From NCBI GenBank assembly GCA_014894455.1, contig JADBLN010000020.1:1-46028 (forward strand): 46,028 nucleotides of DNA. The letters run 5' to 3'. Made by a program: the position numbers and the translations under genes. Shown here one piece after another: positions 7,700 to 16,977 of the stretch (positions are counted from its first letter, which is position 1; each line of letters begins with the position of its first letter). The notes beneath the pieces are model-generated. The model made no database searches, was not told where the DNA came from, and worked only from the letters and a program-made list of their open reading frames with translations. The stretch comes from Acidobacteriota bacterium (GTDB taxonomy: Bacteria; Acidobacteriota; Aminicenantia; Aminicenantales; Saccharicenantaceae).

Positions 7700-9850
7700 C
7701 TATTTCAGTCCCATCTCTTTGATGATGTGCGTCGCGCCGGAGAACTTGTCGGTCACCCAGAGGATGTAGCGGACGTCGACGCTGATCGAGCGCTGCAGCT
7801 CGGGGATGATGTAGTAGTCGCCGATGACGCTCTCGTATGTCATGTCGAAGATGATGCCGATCTGTTCGCCCTTGGCGTTGAACGTCGGCGAGCCGGAGCT
7901 GCCGCCGGTGACGTTCGTCGTGTTCAGGAAGCAGGCAGGGACGTCCTTGAGTCGGACGTCCATATAGGGCCCGAAATCCTTGGCTTTCCAGAGGTCCTTG
8001 ACCTTGGCCGGGACTTTGAAGGGAAAGACACCCGTGTCCTTCTCGACGACCCCCCCGACCGTCGTCTGGGGCAGGTAGATGACGGCGTCGCGCGGTTGAT
8101 AGCCCATGACCGGACCGTAAGTGAAGCGGATGGTCCCGTTGGCGTCGGGCGGATAGGTCCCCTTCTTCATCTCGAGGATGGCCGCCTCGTAGGTCATCTT
8201 GAGGTCCGCGCCCTCGCGGCCCATGCCCTTGCTCTCCTCGCGGACACCCTTGAGCTCCTGCTCCATCCCGGCGGCGAGCTTGAGGAAGGGGTCGTCGACG
8301 GCGGCGAGCTGAGCCGGCTTGAGGCCGAGGAGCTCGAGCCTTTTGGCCGGGTCGCCGAGGGACGTCGTGGCGTACATCGCGTCGACGCGGGCGGAGATCT
8401 CGGCGTCGCTGCCCGCGGCCAGCTCCTTCAGCGAGGCGGGCCACTTCGCTTCGTTCGGATGGGCCGCCTTGAGCCGCTTGAGGGTCCACTTCAGGAGCTC
8501 CTTGTCGGTCGCGAAAACGTAGCCGCGCTCGGCCAGCTGGATGCCCTGCTTGATCCGGGGCAGATTGCGTTCCTGGTAGGCCTGTTCCCTGTCCTTATCC
8601 GGCTTCTGGATCTCGGCCACGATGCGCAGGATGTTGTAGGCCTGGGACAGGATGGTCGACCCGCCGAGGACGCCGTTGAGGAGCTCCGTCCTCGACCCGA
8701 AAGCCTTCTGCTTGGCCAGAAAAGCTTCGAGGGCGGCCGGGGCCCCGCCGAACTTCTTGGCCCTCGCGGGGTCGGCGTTGATCCAGTCGAGGAGCTCCTT
8801 CTCCTGGACGGCCTTCCTGGCGACGAGGTCGTACTTCTCAAAGCCCTCGAGCTTTCCCTGCATGTTCTTCAGGCCGTTGTAGAGCCCCTTGACCTGGCCG
8901 GCGTAGCGGATCTCGACCTCCTTGTCGGATTTCCCCGCGTCCTCGTAGAAGCGGATGATGTCCTGAATGTCTTTGATCCTCTTGGCCATGTTCTCCTGGT
9001 CGGCCTTGAGCTCGGGCAGCGCGTAGTTGCGGTAGGTCCGGCCGGGATAGCCCATGACGAAGGTGAAGTCGCCCTCCCGGAAACCGTCGAGCGAGACCTT
9101 CAGCCAAACCTTGGGCTTATAGGGGACGTTCGCCGCGCTGTAATCGGCGGCCGTCCCGTCCGGAGCGACGTAAGCGCGCAGGAAGGAAAAATCGCAGGTG
9201 TGGCGAGGCCACATCCAGTTGTCCGTCTCTCCCCCGAAGTTGCCCAGGTCCTGGGGCGGGGCATAGACGAGCCGGACGTCGCGGATCTGCTTGAACGTGG
9301 TGAGATAATAGGCGTTGCCGCTATACATCGCGGCCAGCGTGCAGCGGAGGTCTTTGCCGGCCTTCTCGGCGGCGGCGATGAGCTCCTTCTGGGCCCTGTC
9401 GTAGGCGTCGTAGCGCTCGCGGGGCGTCATCTTCGGCTTGAAGTAAGCGTTGACCTTGGCCGTAACATCCTCGTAGCCGAGGAGGACGCCGGCCGTATAG
9501 CCCTGGGCCGGGATCTCTTCTCCGCGCGTCCCGGCCAGAAAGCCCGCGTTGATGTAGTCGTTGTCCTTGCTCGAGGCCCTTTGGACGGCCCCGTAGGCGA
9601 CGTGGTGATTGGTCAGGACGAGGCCCTCGGAGCTGACGAACTCGCCCGTCCCGCCGCCGAGGTTGACGACGGCACTCATCAGCCCCGTGCCGTCCTTTTT
9701 ATAAAGGTCATCCGGGTTCATTTGCAGCCCCAAAGCCTTGAGATTGAGGTCTTTCATCTGATGGGGCATCCACATGCCCTCGTCGGCTCCGGCGATGAGG
9801 ACCAGGCCGAGGATCAGGACAAACGTCGCGAAACGGATTCTATGGCGCAT
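7700..9850 (-). CDS. S46 family dipeptidyl-peptidase (DPP7/DPP11-like)
   Basis: The 716-residue product is a secreted serine peptidase of family S46, which releases dipeptides from the N-terminus of peptides in the periplasm. The signal peptide begins at MRHRIRF, the ATG at 9850 that has GGGAGG just upstream; the ORF-track start 26 codons earlier lacks this support. The mature N-terminus GMWMPHQM matches the family start. The catalytic histidine lies in NHHVAYG and the nucleophilic serine in GGSSGSPTFN near the C-terminus, with a long alpha-helical insertion between the two halves. Length matches the family norm of about 700-720. The gene has its own promoter in the divergent region shared with the ATPase. 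Whether specificity is DPP7-like (hydrophobic) or DPP11-like (acidic) cannot be judged here. Confidence 0.93.
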   Translation of the reverse strand: MRHRIRFATFVLILGLVLIAGADEGMWMPHQMKDLNLKALGLQMNPDDLYKKDGTGLMSAVVNLGGGTGEFVSSEGLVLTNHHVAYGAVQRASSKDNDYINAGFLAGTRGEEIPAQGYTAGVLLGYEDVTAKVNAYFKPKMTPRERYDAYDRAQKELIAAAEKAGKDLRCTLAAMYSGNAYYLTTFKQIRDVRLVYAPPQDLGNFGGETDNWMWPRHTCDFSFLRAYVAPDGTAADYSAANVPYKPKVWLKVSLDGFREGDFTFVMGYPGRTYRNYALPELKADQENMAKRIKDIQDIIRFYEDAGKSDKEVEIRYAGQVKGLYNGLKNMQGKLEGFEKYDLVARKAVQEKELLDWINADPARAKKFGGAPAALEAFLAKQKAFGSRTELLNGVLGGSTILSQAYNILRIVAEIQKPDKDREQAYQERNLPRIKQGIQLAERGYVFATDKELLKWTLKRLKAAHPNEAKWPASLKELAAGSDAEISARVDAMYATTSLGDPAKRLELLGLKPAQLAAVDDPFLKLAAGMEQELKGVREESKGMGREGADLKMTYEAAILEMKKGTYPPDANGTIRFTYGPVMGYQPRDAVIYLPQTTVGGVVEKDTGVFPFKVPAKVKDLWKAKDFGPYMDVRLKDVPACFLNTTNVTGGSSGSPTFNAKGEQIGIIFDMTYESVIGDYYIIPELQRSISVDVRYILWVTDKFSGATHIIKEMGLK

Positions 9851-9881
9851 GATCTGCCTCCCGATAAATATTGAAAAACCA

Positions 9882-9910
9882 TATTTAATGGAGAATGCTA
9901 GGGAAGTCAA
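9882..9910 (-). promoter_or_regulatory. candidate promoter for the S46 peptidase
   Basis: Minus-strand TTGACT (9905-9910), a 17-bp spacer and the weaker TAAATA (9882-9887). It faces away from the ATPase promoter about 20 bp further on. Confidence 0.4.
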
Positions 9911-9927
9911 CTCCCGAACAAGCCCCA

Positions 9928-9956
9928 TTCAAAACGCCACCCCGTTCTGTTATGAT
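9928..9956 (+). promoter_or_regulatory. promoter for the P-type ATPase/nitroreductase pair
   Basis: TTCAAA (9928-9933), 17 bp, TATGAT (9951-9956). The predicted leader of about 32 nt carries AGAGGA before the ATG at 9995. Confidence 0.45.
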
Positions 9957-9994
9957 AGAGGTCTTTCCAAATCCGTTTCCAAGAGGACAGCACC

Positions 9995-12691
9995 ATGAAC
10001 GACGTGAACTGGCATTCCCTGGATGTGTCCGAGGCGCTGAAGGCGCTTGAGAGCGACCCCCACCGCGGCCTCTCCGACGACGAGGTCGCCCGCAGGCTCG
10101 CCGCCCACGGACCGAACGAGCTCAAGAAAGAGGACAGAGTCTCGCCGTGGACGATCTTCCTCGGTCAGTTCAAGAACACCCTGATCATCATCCTACTCGT
10201 CGCCACGGTCCTTTCCGCCGCCGTCGGCGAGATCTTCGACGCCGGGCTCATCTTCGTCATCGTCGTCTTCTGCGCCCTGCTGGGCTTCTTCCAGGAATAC
10301 CGCGCTGAAAAAGCCTTGGAGGCCTTGAAAAAGATGCTTTCCCCCACCGTCCGGCTCATCCGGAACGGAAAGGAGCAGGACGTCCCCTCCAAGGACGTCG
10401 TGCCGGGGGACATCCTCCTCCTCGAGGCCGGTTTCAAGATCCCGGCCGACGCCCGCCTCGTCGAGAACGCCTCCCTCAAGTGCGACGAAGCCTCTCTCAC
10501 CGGGGAGTCCATGCCGGTGGCCAAGAATACCGGACGGCTGGCCGCGGCAGTCCGGGTCGCCGACCGCACCAACATCGTCTTCACCGGGACGGTCGTGACC
10601 TACGGCCGCGGCAAGGCGGTCGTGACCTCGACCGGGTCGCAAACGGAATTCGGCAAGATCGCCGAGGAAGTGGCCGCGGTCGAAGTCGATAAAACGCCGC
10701 TCGAGAAGAGGACGGCCGAGATTGGCAAATGGCTGGGCATCATCTCCTTGGGCATCTGCCTCCTCATCACCGTCTTCAGCATCGTCCGCCAGGCCATGGT
10801 CGGGACCGTCGACTTGCCGTTCGTCGTCACGATGATCATGTTCGCCGTCTCGCTCGCCGTCGCCGCGGTTCCCGAGGCCTTGGCCGCCATCGTCACGGGT
10901 GCCCTGGCCATCGGCATGCACCAGATGGCCAAGAACAATGCGTTGATCAGAAAAATGCCCGCCGTCGAGACCCTGGGCTGCACGACGGTCATCTGCTCGG
11001 ACAAGACCGGGACGCTGACCAAGGGGGAGATGACCGTCCGGAAGGTCCACGTCCACGGCCGAACGGTCGTGGTCACGGGCGTCGGCTACGCCCCGGAGGG
11101 CAAATTCGAGGGGCTCGATCCGGAAGACGCCGCCACCCGGGCGGGCTTGGAACTCCTCCTGAAAGCGGGCGTCTTCTGCAACGACTCCTCGCTCGACGAG
11201 AAAGACGGCCGTTGGGCCGTCAAGGGCGACCCGACCGAAGGCGCCCTCGTCGTCGCCGCCGCCAAGTTCGGCCTCAACCCAACCGAGCTCCGCCTGGAGA
11301 ACATCCGTATCGAGGAGATCCCGTTCAGCTCGGAGAGGAAGCGGATGACGACGCTCCACCGCATGCAGGACGGCCGGGTCCTCGCCTTCCTCAAGGGCGC
11401 GCCCGAGCTCGTGCTGGCCGCATCCGACCGGGTCCAGGACGCCGGAGGAGGCCGTGAATTCTCGGCCGGAGAGAAGCAGAGGATCCTCGAAGCGAACGCG
11501 GAGATGGCCAGCGATGCCCTGCGCGTCCTCGGCTTCGCTTGCCGAGAGGTCCGGGAGGGCACGGACGTCCTCGAGGAAACCGTCGAGAAACACATGACCT
11601 TTCTGGGGCTCATGGGCATGATCGACCCGCCGCGGGACGAGGTGAAAGCGGCCATCCAGATCTGCCGGGACATCAAGATCAAGCCGGTCATGATCACGGG
11701 CGACCACAAACTGACGGCCATCGCCGTGGCCAAAGAGATCGGCATCTACCGCGACGGCGACATCGCCCTGAGCGGCGAGGAGCTGGACGCCATGAGCAGC
11801 GAAGAGCTCGAAGGGATCGTCGACCGGACCACGGTCTACGCGCGCGTCTCCCCCATGGACAAGATCAAGATCGTCCGGGCCTGGAAGAAGAAAGGCGAAG
11901 TCGTGGCCATGACCGGCGACGGAGTCAACGACGCCCCGGCCCTCAAGCAGGCCGACATCGGGGTGGCTATGGGCATCACGGGGACGGACGTGGCCAAGGA
12001 AGCCGCCGACATGGTCCTCAACGACGACAACTTCGCCACCATCGTTATGGCCATCGAGCGCGGCCGCTGGATCTACGACAACATCAAAAAATACCTGACC
12101 TATTTGCTCCGCTGCAACATCACCGAGGTCATCGTCATCGGCGGCGCCGTCCTCGCCCTCGGGCCGCACTACCTGCCCCTTCTCCCGGCGGCCATCCTCT
12201 ACATCAACCTCGTCACCGACGGCCTGCCCGCCCTGGCCCTGGGCCTCGCGCCGCCCGACCCGGACATCATGAGTCGACCGCCGCGCGATCCCCGCGAGAA
12301 GGTCTTCACCAAAGACGTCGTCCTCTTTCTGGCCATGGCCGTCCTGATGTGGAGCCCCTTCCTCCTCTTCATCTTCATCCACGACCTCAAGGACATCGTC
12401 CACGCCCGGACCGAGCTTTTCTACTTGTTCCTCATCGTCGAGCTCGTCATCGCCCTGAATTCGCGCTCGCTCCGGTACAGCTTCTTCAAGCTTCGGCCCC
12501 ATAAATGGCTTGTCATCGCCGTCGCCTCCCAAGTCCTCCTCACGGCCGGATTGCTCATGATCCCGTCCATCCGCCGCGGCTTCGGCGTCCTTTTACCGAC
12601 GCCCAAGGACATCGCCATCGCGCTCGCGTTCGGAGCCTTCGTCTTCCTATCAATGGAGGGCATCAAGGCTTATCTGAGGCGGAGGGCGTAA
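9995..12691 (+). CDS. P2A-type cation ATPase, probably Ca2+ exporting
   Basis: The 898-residue protein is a complete P-type ATPase. In order it shows the N-terminal cation-ATPase domain ([17 protein letters not shown]), the actuator motif LTGES, the phosphorylation site CSDKTGTLT with Asp336, and the hinge [11 protein letters not shown]. Ion-site residues match the SERCA/PMR1 group: VPEALA in M4 (PEGL in SERCA, Glu kept), CNITEV in M5 and NLVTDG in M6, so the residues expected for two Ca2+ sites are present. It should pump Ca2+ (or Mn2+) out of the cytoplasm using ATP. Its stop overlaps the start of a nitroreductase gene by one base, suggesting translational coupling, though a functional link is not obvious. 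Na+/K+-type transport is unlikely given these residues. Confidence 0.92.
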   Translation: MNDVNWHSLDVSEALKALESDPHRGLSDDEVARRLAAHGPNELKKEDRVSPWTIFLGQFKNTLIIILLVATVLSAAVGEIFDAGLIFVIVVFCALLGFFQEYRAEKALEALKKMLSPTVRLIRNGKEQDVPSKDVVPGDILLLEAGFKIPADARLVENASLKCDEASLTGESMPVAKNTGRLAAAVRVADRTNIVFTGTVVTYGRGKAVVTSTGSQTEFGKIAEEVAAVEVDKTPLEKRTAEIGKWLGIISLGICLLITVFSIVRQAMVGTVDLPFVVTMIMFAVSLAVAAVPEALAAIVTGALAIGMHQMAKNNALIRKMPAVETLGCTTVICSDKTGTLTKGEMTVRKVHVHGRTVVVTGVGYAPEGKFEGLDPEDAATRAGLELLLKAGVFCNDSSLDEKDGRWAVKGDPTEGALVVAAAKFGLNPTELRLENIRIEEIPFSSERKRMTTLHRMQDGRVLAFLKGAPELVLAASDRVQDAGGGREFSAGEKQRILEANAEMASDALRVLGFACREVREGTDVLEETVEKHMTFLGLMGMIDPPRDEVKAAIQICRDIKIKPVMITGDHKLTAIAVAKEIGIYRDGDIALSGEELDAMSSEELEGIVDRTTVYARVSPMDKIKIVRAWKKKGEVVAMTGDGVNDAPALKQADIGVAMGITGTDVAKEAADMVLNDDNFATIVMAIERGRWIYDNIKKYLTYLLRCNITEVIVIGGAVLALGPHYLPLLPAAILYINLVTDGLPALALGLAPPDPDIMSRPPRDPREKVFTKDVVLFLAMAVLMWSPFLLFIFIHDLKDIVHARTELFYLFLIVELVIALNSRSLRYSFFKLRPHKWLVIAVASQVLLTAGLLMIPSIRRGFGVLLPTPKDIAIALAFGAFVFLSMEGIKAYLRRRA

Positions 12692-13494
12692 TGATGGACC
12701 TTCCCGTCTCATCCTGGCTGGACGCCGGCGCCGTCCGTGTTTCCCGCCGGAGCTTCGCGGTCGAGGCCCCGGGGGAAGAGTTGCTAGGCCGGCTCGAGCA
12801 CGTCTGCCGGGAATTCCGGCCCTTCCCGGAGGCCCGGGCCGCTCTCGTCCGCGAGCCCGTCGACAAGGTCGCGGCAGGGATCATCGGCGGTTACGGCCGT
12901 GTCAGCGGCGCTCCCTGCTACCTCGCTTTCATCGGACGGATGGATTCCGGCCGCGTCCAGGAGTGCGTGGGCTATACCGGCGAGGCCCTTATTCTAGAGG
13001 CGACGGCCCTGGGGCTCGCGACCTGCTGGGTCGGCGGGCTGTTCAAACCGGCCGCCGTCTCTTCGCGCCTCGGACTCTGGGAAAACGAGAAGGTCATCTG
13101 CATCAGCCCGGTCGGATATCCCAAGGCCAAGCCCAGCCTGACCGACAGGACCTTCAAGGCCATTGCCGGGTCGGCCCGCCGGAAGCCCCTCGAGGAGTTA
13201 ATGGAGGGCGGCCGTGTTCCCGAAGGCGGGATGAAGACGGCCGTCGAGGCCGCCCGGCTCTCCCCTTCCGCGAACAACCGTCAACCCTGGCGTTTCCGCA
13301 CCGACGGCCGGGCGGTGACGGTCTTCACGGATAATGACAAAAGGGAATGGAAACTCTCGCGCCGCCTGGACTGCGGAATCGCCATGCTCCACTTCGAGCT
13401 CGGCGCCCGGGCGGCCGGACTCCCGGGAGAATGGGAGTTCCTGGAAGCTCCCGAAGTCGCGCGCTACGTTCTTTCCGCTAATTCTTTTTCTTAG
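12691..13494 (+). CDS. nitroreductase-family flavoprotein (TM1586-like)
   Basis: The 267-residue product resembles the TM1586-type nitroreductases, in which one chain holds both halves of the FMN site. Visible signatures are the N-terminal SRRSF basic cluster, the GEALILEATALGLATCWVGG helix, the GYPKAKPS strand-turn and a second SPSANNRQPWRF segment typical of FMN contact. It probably reduces a small electrophile or quinone with NAD(P)H, but the substrate is unknown. The ATG at 12691 overlaps the ATPase stop (TAATG), with GGAGGG a few bases upstream; a second ATG at 12694 is equally possible. The ORF-track start at 12505 lies well inside the ATPase gene and is rejected. The 3' end overlaps the convergent small secreted gene by 17 bp. 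Confidence 0.8.
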   Translation: MMDLPVSSWLDAGAVRVSRRSFAVEAPGEELLGRLEHVCREFRPFPEARAALVREPVDKVAAGIIGGYGRVSGAPCYLAFIGRMDSGRVQECVGYTGEALILEATALGLATCWVGGLFKPAAVSSRLGLWENEKVICISPVGYPKAKPSLTDRTFKAIAGSARRKPLEELMEGGRVPEGGMKTAVEAARLSPSANNRQPWRFRTDGRAVTVFTDNDKREWKLSRRLDCGIAMLHFELGARAAGLPGEWEFLEAPEVARYVLSANSFS

Positions 13495-13858
13495 CCGTCC
13501 AAGGGAAAGAACCGAAATCGCCCGCCTGAACCTCTCCGGACATCGTTTCGCCGTCGACCTTGCCCTTGTAGACGAGTACGAACTCGCCCATTCCGCCGCT
13601 GATGGTCACCGTCCATTCGACGTCCTGGCCCTTGACCGTCCCTTCGCCCTTCATCTCCATGCCCTGGGGACCCGCCATCGATACCTTGATCGCTTCCTTG
13701 TCCTGGACGAAGGTCGCGTCGGCCGTCATGTCGCCCTGCGGCGTTTGCGTCGTCGTTATCTCCCAGACGCCGCTGATATCGACGGTGGCCGCCGCGAGGG
13801 CCAGGACCGCCAGCGACCCCAGCGCCAGAATTCCGATCGTCAAACCGCGTAAGCGCAT
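13478..13858 (-). CDS. small secreted protein of unknown function
   Basis: This 126-residue protein has a clear signal peptide (cut near LALAAA) and a mature domain of about 100 residues that reads as short beta-strands: DISGVWEIT, ADATFVQD, MEMKGEGTV, VEWTVTIS, EFVLVYKGK, TMSGEVQAG. The pattern is a small lipocalin-like or calycin-like barrel, and similar short periplasmic proteins occur in Acidobacteriota, but I cannot name the family. AGGAG precedes the ATG at 13858. A possible minus-strand TTGACG (13915-13920) with TATAAG (13894-13899) has a short 15-bp spacer. The gene stands alone, tail to tail with the nitroreductase and divergent from tRNA-Pro. Confidence 0.7.
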   Translation of the reverse strand: MRLRGLTIGILALGSLAVLALAAATVDISGVWEITTTQTPQGDMTADATFVQDKEAIKVSMAGPQGMEMKGEGTVKGQDVEWTVTISGGMGEFVLVYKGKVDGETMSGEVQAGDFGSFPWTAKKKN

Positions 13859-13943
13859 GTGTGTCTCCTCTCCCGAAATATTCAGCTTCCTTTCTTATAA
13901 CAGACGTCCTCCCCCGTCAAGGCCGGGAGTATCTCCGGCCCTC

Positions 13944-13972
13944 TTCCCACCCGGAGGGGAAACGTGTATAAT
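13944..13972 (+). promoter_or_regulatory. promoter of tRNA-Pro
   Basis: TTCCCA (13944-13949), 17 bp and a perfect TATAAT (13967-13972) end 14 bp before the mature tRNA 5' end. Confidence 0.6.
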
Positions 13973-13986
13973 AAGCCGCTCACGGT

Positions 13987-14061
13987 CGGGGAGTAGCGCA
14001 GCCTGGCTAGCGCACAGCGTTCGGGACGCTGGGGTCGTGGGTTCAAATCCCACCTCCCCGA
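13987..14061 (+). tRNA. tRNA-Pro (anticodon CGG)
   Basis: A complete cloverleaf can be drawn: acceptor CGGGGAG/CTCCCCG with discriminator A, a D-arm with GCGC/GCGC, anticodon stem CAGCG/CGCTG around loop TTCGGGA (anticodon CGG, reading CCG), and a T-arm GTGGG-TTCAAAT-CCCAC. CCA is not encoded. A run of seven T follows directly at 14062-14068 and probably helps end transcription. CCG is expected to be a frequent proline codon in this GC-rich genome. Confidence 0.95.
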
Positions 14062-14073
14062 TTTTTTTGTATC

Positions 14074-14433
14074 ATGATCATCAAGTCACTCGGCGACACG
14101 TTTGAATTTTCGGCCGGCGATTCCTCCTTCCTCAAAGAGTTGCTCCATCCGGCCAAGGAATCCTTGGCCATCGGATACAGCCTGGCCCACGCCGTGGTCA
14201 AGCCCGGACAGAAAACCCTGCCTCACAGGCTGAAAAGTGCCGAAGTCTACTACGTCCTCGAAGGCCGGGGCCTGATGCACATCGACGGCGAACGGGCCGA
14301 AGTCGAAGCGGGGCAGGCCGTTTATATCCCACCCCTGGCCGTCCAGTCCATCGAGAACACGGGCGCGAACGACCTCGCGTTCCTCTGCATCGTCGACCCG
14401 GCCTGGCGGGCCGGGGACGAAGAGATTCTCTAG
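14074..14433 (+). CDS. single-domain cupin protein
   Basis: The 119-residue product is one cupin beta-barrel. The first motif is recognisable (PGQKTLPHRLKSAEVYYVLEGRG) with one histidine and a glutamate. The second motif (AGQAVYIPPLAVQSIENTG) has Gln where metal-binding cupins have His. A metal site, if present, would be incomplete, so a binding or isomerase-like role is as likely as catalysis; the ligand is unknown. The ATG lies only 12 bp after the tRNA end and has no ribosome site, so expression would depend on read-through from the tRNA or on a nearly leaderless message. It precedes an MFS exporter by 37 bp and the two may be co-expressed. Confidence 0.75.
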   Translation: MIIKSLGDTFEFSAGDSSFLKELLHPAKESLAIGYSLAHAVVKPGQKTLPHRLKSAEVYYVLEGRGLMHIDGERAEVEAGQAVYIPPLAVQSIENTGANDLAFLCIVDPAWRAGDEEIL

Positions 14434-14470
14434 GACAGGACCGGAGCAAGAGATAAGTCCCGAGATCGAC

Positions 14471-15766
14471 ATGAGCCCGGATCCCTCCTATAACCCGCCC
14501 GCCGTTCCTCAGCGGAGTTTCCTGCGCCGCCTCTTCGGACTGCGCAAGCGGTTGAGCTGGAAACAGGCCTTCACGGCCCTCAAGTATCCCAACTACCGGC
14601 TTTGGTTCTGGAGCCAGATGTTCTCGCTGTTCGGAACGTGGATGGAGAGCACGGCCCTGATGTTCCTGGTCTACAAGTTGACCGGCTCTCCCGCCTACCT
14701 CGGTCTCGTCGGCTTCGCGGCGGGCGTCCCCAGCTGGTTCTTCATGCTCTACGCGGGAGTCATCGCCGACAGGATGTCCCGAAGGACATTGATCATCATC
14801 ACCCAGACCAGTATGATGATCTTGGCCTTCGTCATGGCCGCGCTGGCCTTCCTCAACGTCGTCCAGCCTTGGCACATCCTGGTCATCGCCCTGCTGCTCG
14901 GAGTCGCCAACGCTTTCGAAGCCCCGGCGCGCCAGGCGTTCGTCCTGGAGATGGTCGACCTGCCCGACATGACCAACGCCATCGCCCTCAACGGGGCCAT
15001 GTTCAACACGGCCACGGCCGTCGGCCCGGCGGTGGCCGGTGTCGTTTATGCCATTTTCGGACCGGCCTGGTGCTTCACCATCAACGGGATTTCCTTCATC
15101 GCCGTCATCGCGGCTCTCGCCCTCATGAAGCTCAAGCCTTTCGTCCCCAAAGCCGAAAAGACGTCCACGATCGCGGACCTCAAGGAGGGCATCAAGTACG
15201 TCCTGGGACACCCGATGGTCCGGACGATCACGGCCCTGATCGCCATCGTCAGCCTCTTCGGGATCGCCTACGGGATCCTGCTCCCCGCCTGGGCCGTGAA
15301 AATCCTCGGCGGGGACGCGAAAACCAACGGCTTTCTCCAGGCCTCCCGCGGCCTCGGCTCCATGGCCGGAGCTCTCCTCATTGCCAGCCTCGGGCGGTTC
15401 CATTTCCGAGGCAAGCTCCTAACCCTGGGAACGTTGACCATGCCGGTGCTGATTCTTGTCTTCGCTTTCGTCCGCTGGACTCCCCTGTCGCTTCTGCTCC
15501 TGTTCGGCGCCGGTGTATCGCAAATTTTCATTTTTAACTTGTGCAACGCACTCGTCCAGACCTACTCGCCGGATGCCCTGCGCGGGCGGGTCATGGGCGT
15601 CTACGTCTTCGTTTTCTTCGGGACCATGCCCATCGCGGCGCTCGGGATAGGCACGACGGCCCAGCACCTCGGAGAAACCACGGCCGTCCTCATCGGGGCG
15701 TCGGTGATGCTCCTGGCCGCGGTCCTCGTCTGGATCTTCTTCCCCCGCCTTCGCAGACAGGCGTAG
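14471..15766 (+). CDS. MFS transporter, EntS/MFS_3-type exporter
   Basis: This 431-residue integral membrane protein begins with a cytoplasmic basic stretch and then about 12 membrane helices. The sequence ALKYPNYRLWFWSQMFSLFG and the loop ADRMSRRTLI are typical of the MFS_3 group that includes the enterobactin exporter EntS and macrolide-efflux proteins. The helix EAPARQAFVLEMV is also characteristic of this group. It probably exports a small molecule by proton antiport. The substrate is not evident; no siderophore or resistance cluster surrounds it. It follows the cupin gene on the same strand with a short gap and no separate promoter that I can support. A clear ribosome site before the ATG is not seen, so the start is less certain than the family. 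Confidence 0.87.
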   Translation: MSPDPSYNPPAVPQRSFLRRLFGLRKRLSWKQAFTALKYPNYRLWFWSQMFSLFGTWMESTALMFLVYKLTGSPAYLGLVGFAAGVPSWFFMLYAGVIADRMSRRTLIIITQTSMMILAFVMAALAFLNVVQPWHILVIALLLGVANAFEAPARQAFVLEMVDLPDMTNAIALNGAMFNTATAVGPAVAGVVYAIFGPAWCFTINGISFIAVIAALALMKLKPFVPKAEKTSTIADLKEGIKYVLGHPMVRTITALIAIVSLFGIAYGILLPAWAVKILGGDAKTNGFLQASRGLGSMAGALLIASLGRFHFRGKLLTLGTLTMPVLILVFAFVRWTPLSLLLLFGAGVSQIFIFNLCNALVQTYSPDALRGRVMGVYVFVFFGTMPIAALGIGTTAQHLGETTAVLIGASVMLLAAVLVWIFFPRLRRQA

Positions 15767-15858
15767 CCACTCAACCGAGCTCGGCGGGACTGCGAAGCCC
15801 CTGCCCCGGTCGTACAGGGACCGGGACGGGGAGACCCCGCCCCGCAATCGCAGACAGG
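15751..15858. repeat. 11-bp direct repeat enclosing a hairpin
   Basis: TCGCAGACAGG occurs at 15751-15761, at the very end of the MFS gene, and again at 15848-15858. Between them is a 7-bp stem, CCCGGTC (15805-15811) with GACCGGG (15819-15825). This 118-bp convergent gap holds no gene, and no T-run marks a clear terminator. Confidence 0.4.
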
Positions 15859-15884
15859 AATAAAAAGGCCGCGCGGCACAACCC

Positions 15885-16958
15885 TCAGGACAGCTCGACG
15901 AGCTTGTAGTCGGTCGACCCCAGCCCTATTCTTTTGCCGTGGGCGAGCTGGGCCGACCAGTCGATGTCGTAGCCGGCCCGCAGGGGGTCCTTGCCCCCGC
16001 CCCGCTCGACGATGAGGTCGGCCGTGGCCTTGTCGACCGCGACCGGGTCGAGGGAGGCCAGGATGCCGATGTCGTCGACGATGCGTTTCTGGCTCTTCGA
16101 CATGCAGTCGCAGTCCTTGGTGACCTGGATGAGGAAGTTGACGAAGCCGGCCTTTCCCTTGAAGTGTTCAAAAACGCGGAAGGCGTACTCGGCCAGTTTC
16201 TCCTGGAGGCGGAGCGAGTCCTCGTCCCATTTCATCTTGATGGCGCCGTACTTGCAGACGACGAGACACTCGCCGCAGCCGATGCACTTGGCCGGTTCGA
16301 TGACGACGTGGCCCTCGGCCTGGACGATGGCGGCCTCCGGGCAGAAGGTCCTACAGACGCTGCAGTTCCGGCACTGCTTGGCGTTGACGCGCGGGTGGGT
16401 CACGGAATGCTGGTCGAGCTTCCCCGCCCGCGAGGCACAGCCCATGCCCATGTTCTTGATGGCCGCACCGAGGCCGGTCTGGACGTGCCCGGTGACGTGG
16501 GTCAGGCAGACGAGGGCGTCGGAGTCGAGGATGGCGCTGGCGATCTTGGAGGAAGCGGTCCGGGCCTGGGCGCTCCGCGGCTCCTGCTTGTCGTGGCCGA
16601 TGAGCCCGTCGGCGATGATGACCGGGACACCCGTTGTCTCCGGCGTGAAGCCGTGCGACCAGGCCAGGCGGAGGTGGTCGATCGAGTTCGAGCGGTTGCC
16701 GATATAGAGCGTGTTGGAATCGGTCAGGAAGGCGTGGTGGGTTTTTTGCCGGATCTCCCAGATGAGGCCGGTGAGCCATTGGGGTTTGAGGTAGCCGGTG
16801 TTGCCCACCTCGCCGAAGTGGATCTTGAGGGCGGCGAAATCCCCCTCGGCGATCCTGTCGTTGAGCCCCATGGCCAGATAAGCTTTCTTGGCCTTTTCGG
16901 CCAGGGCATCGGCGGGCTCTTTCGCTTCCGCCGGAATGAAATAGACCTTGCTCTTCAT
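15885..16958 (-). CDS. DUF362 protein with two [4Fe-4S] motifs
   Basis: The 357-residue product combines a DUF362 domain with a bacterial-ferredoxin insertion. Two cluster motifs are visible, CRNCSVCRTFCP and CIGCGECLVVCK, near residues 190-230. The N-terminal part carries FGEVGNTGYLKP and an internal GHDKQ loop, and the C-terminal part has SLDPVAVDKATADLI, both typical of this family. DUF362 proteins are cytoplasmic iron-sulfur proteins of unsettled role, probably electron carriers or redox enzymes. No signal peptide is present. The gene lies 19 bp downstream of an aminotransferase gene on the same strand and is surely co-transcribed with it, which hints at amino-acid or keto-acid redox metabolism, but that is inference. 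Confidence 0.88.
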   Translation of the reverse strand: MKSKVYFIPAEAKEPADALAEKAKKAYLAMGLNDRIAEGDFAALKIHFGEVGNTGYLKPQWLTGLIWEIRQKTHHAFLTDSNTLYIGNRSNSIDHLRLAWSHGFTPETTGVPVIIADGLIGHDKQEPRSAQARTASSKIASAILDSDALVCLTHVTGHVQTGLGAAIKNMGMGCASRAGKLDQHSVTHPRVNAKQCRNCSVCRTFCPEAAIVQAEGHVVIEPAKCIGCGECLVVCKYGAIKMKWDEDSLRLQEKLAEYAFRVFEHFKGKAGFVNFLIQVTKDCDCMSKSQKRIVDDIGILASLDPVAVDKATADLIVERGGGKDPLRAGYDIDWSAQLAHGKRIGLGSTDYKLVELS

Positions 16959-16977
16959 GGTGAATCCGTTCCTTCCG

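Noticed and set aside
7694-9874. 726-residue plus-strand ORF opposite the S46 peptidase
   Set aside because: The minus-strand frame carries all catalytic motifs and a signal peptide; the opposite frame is a long antisense shadow common in GC-rich DNA.
10193-12532. 779-residue minus-strand ORF opposite the P-type ATPase
   Set aside because: Asp/Gly/His-rich nonsense translation of the antisense strand; the plus frame has every P-type ATPase motif.
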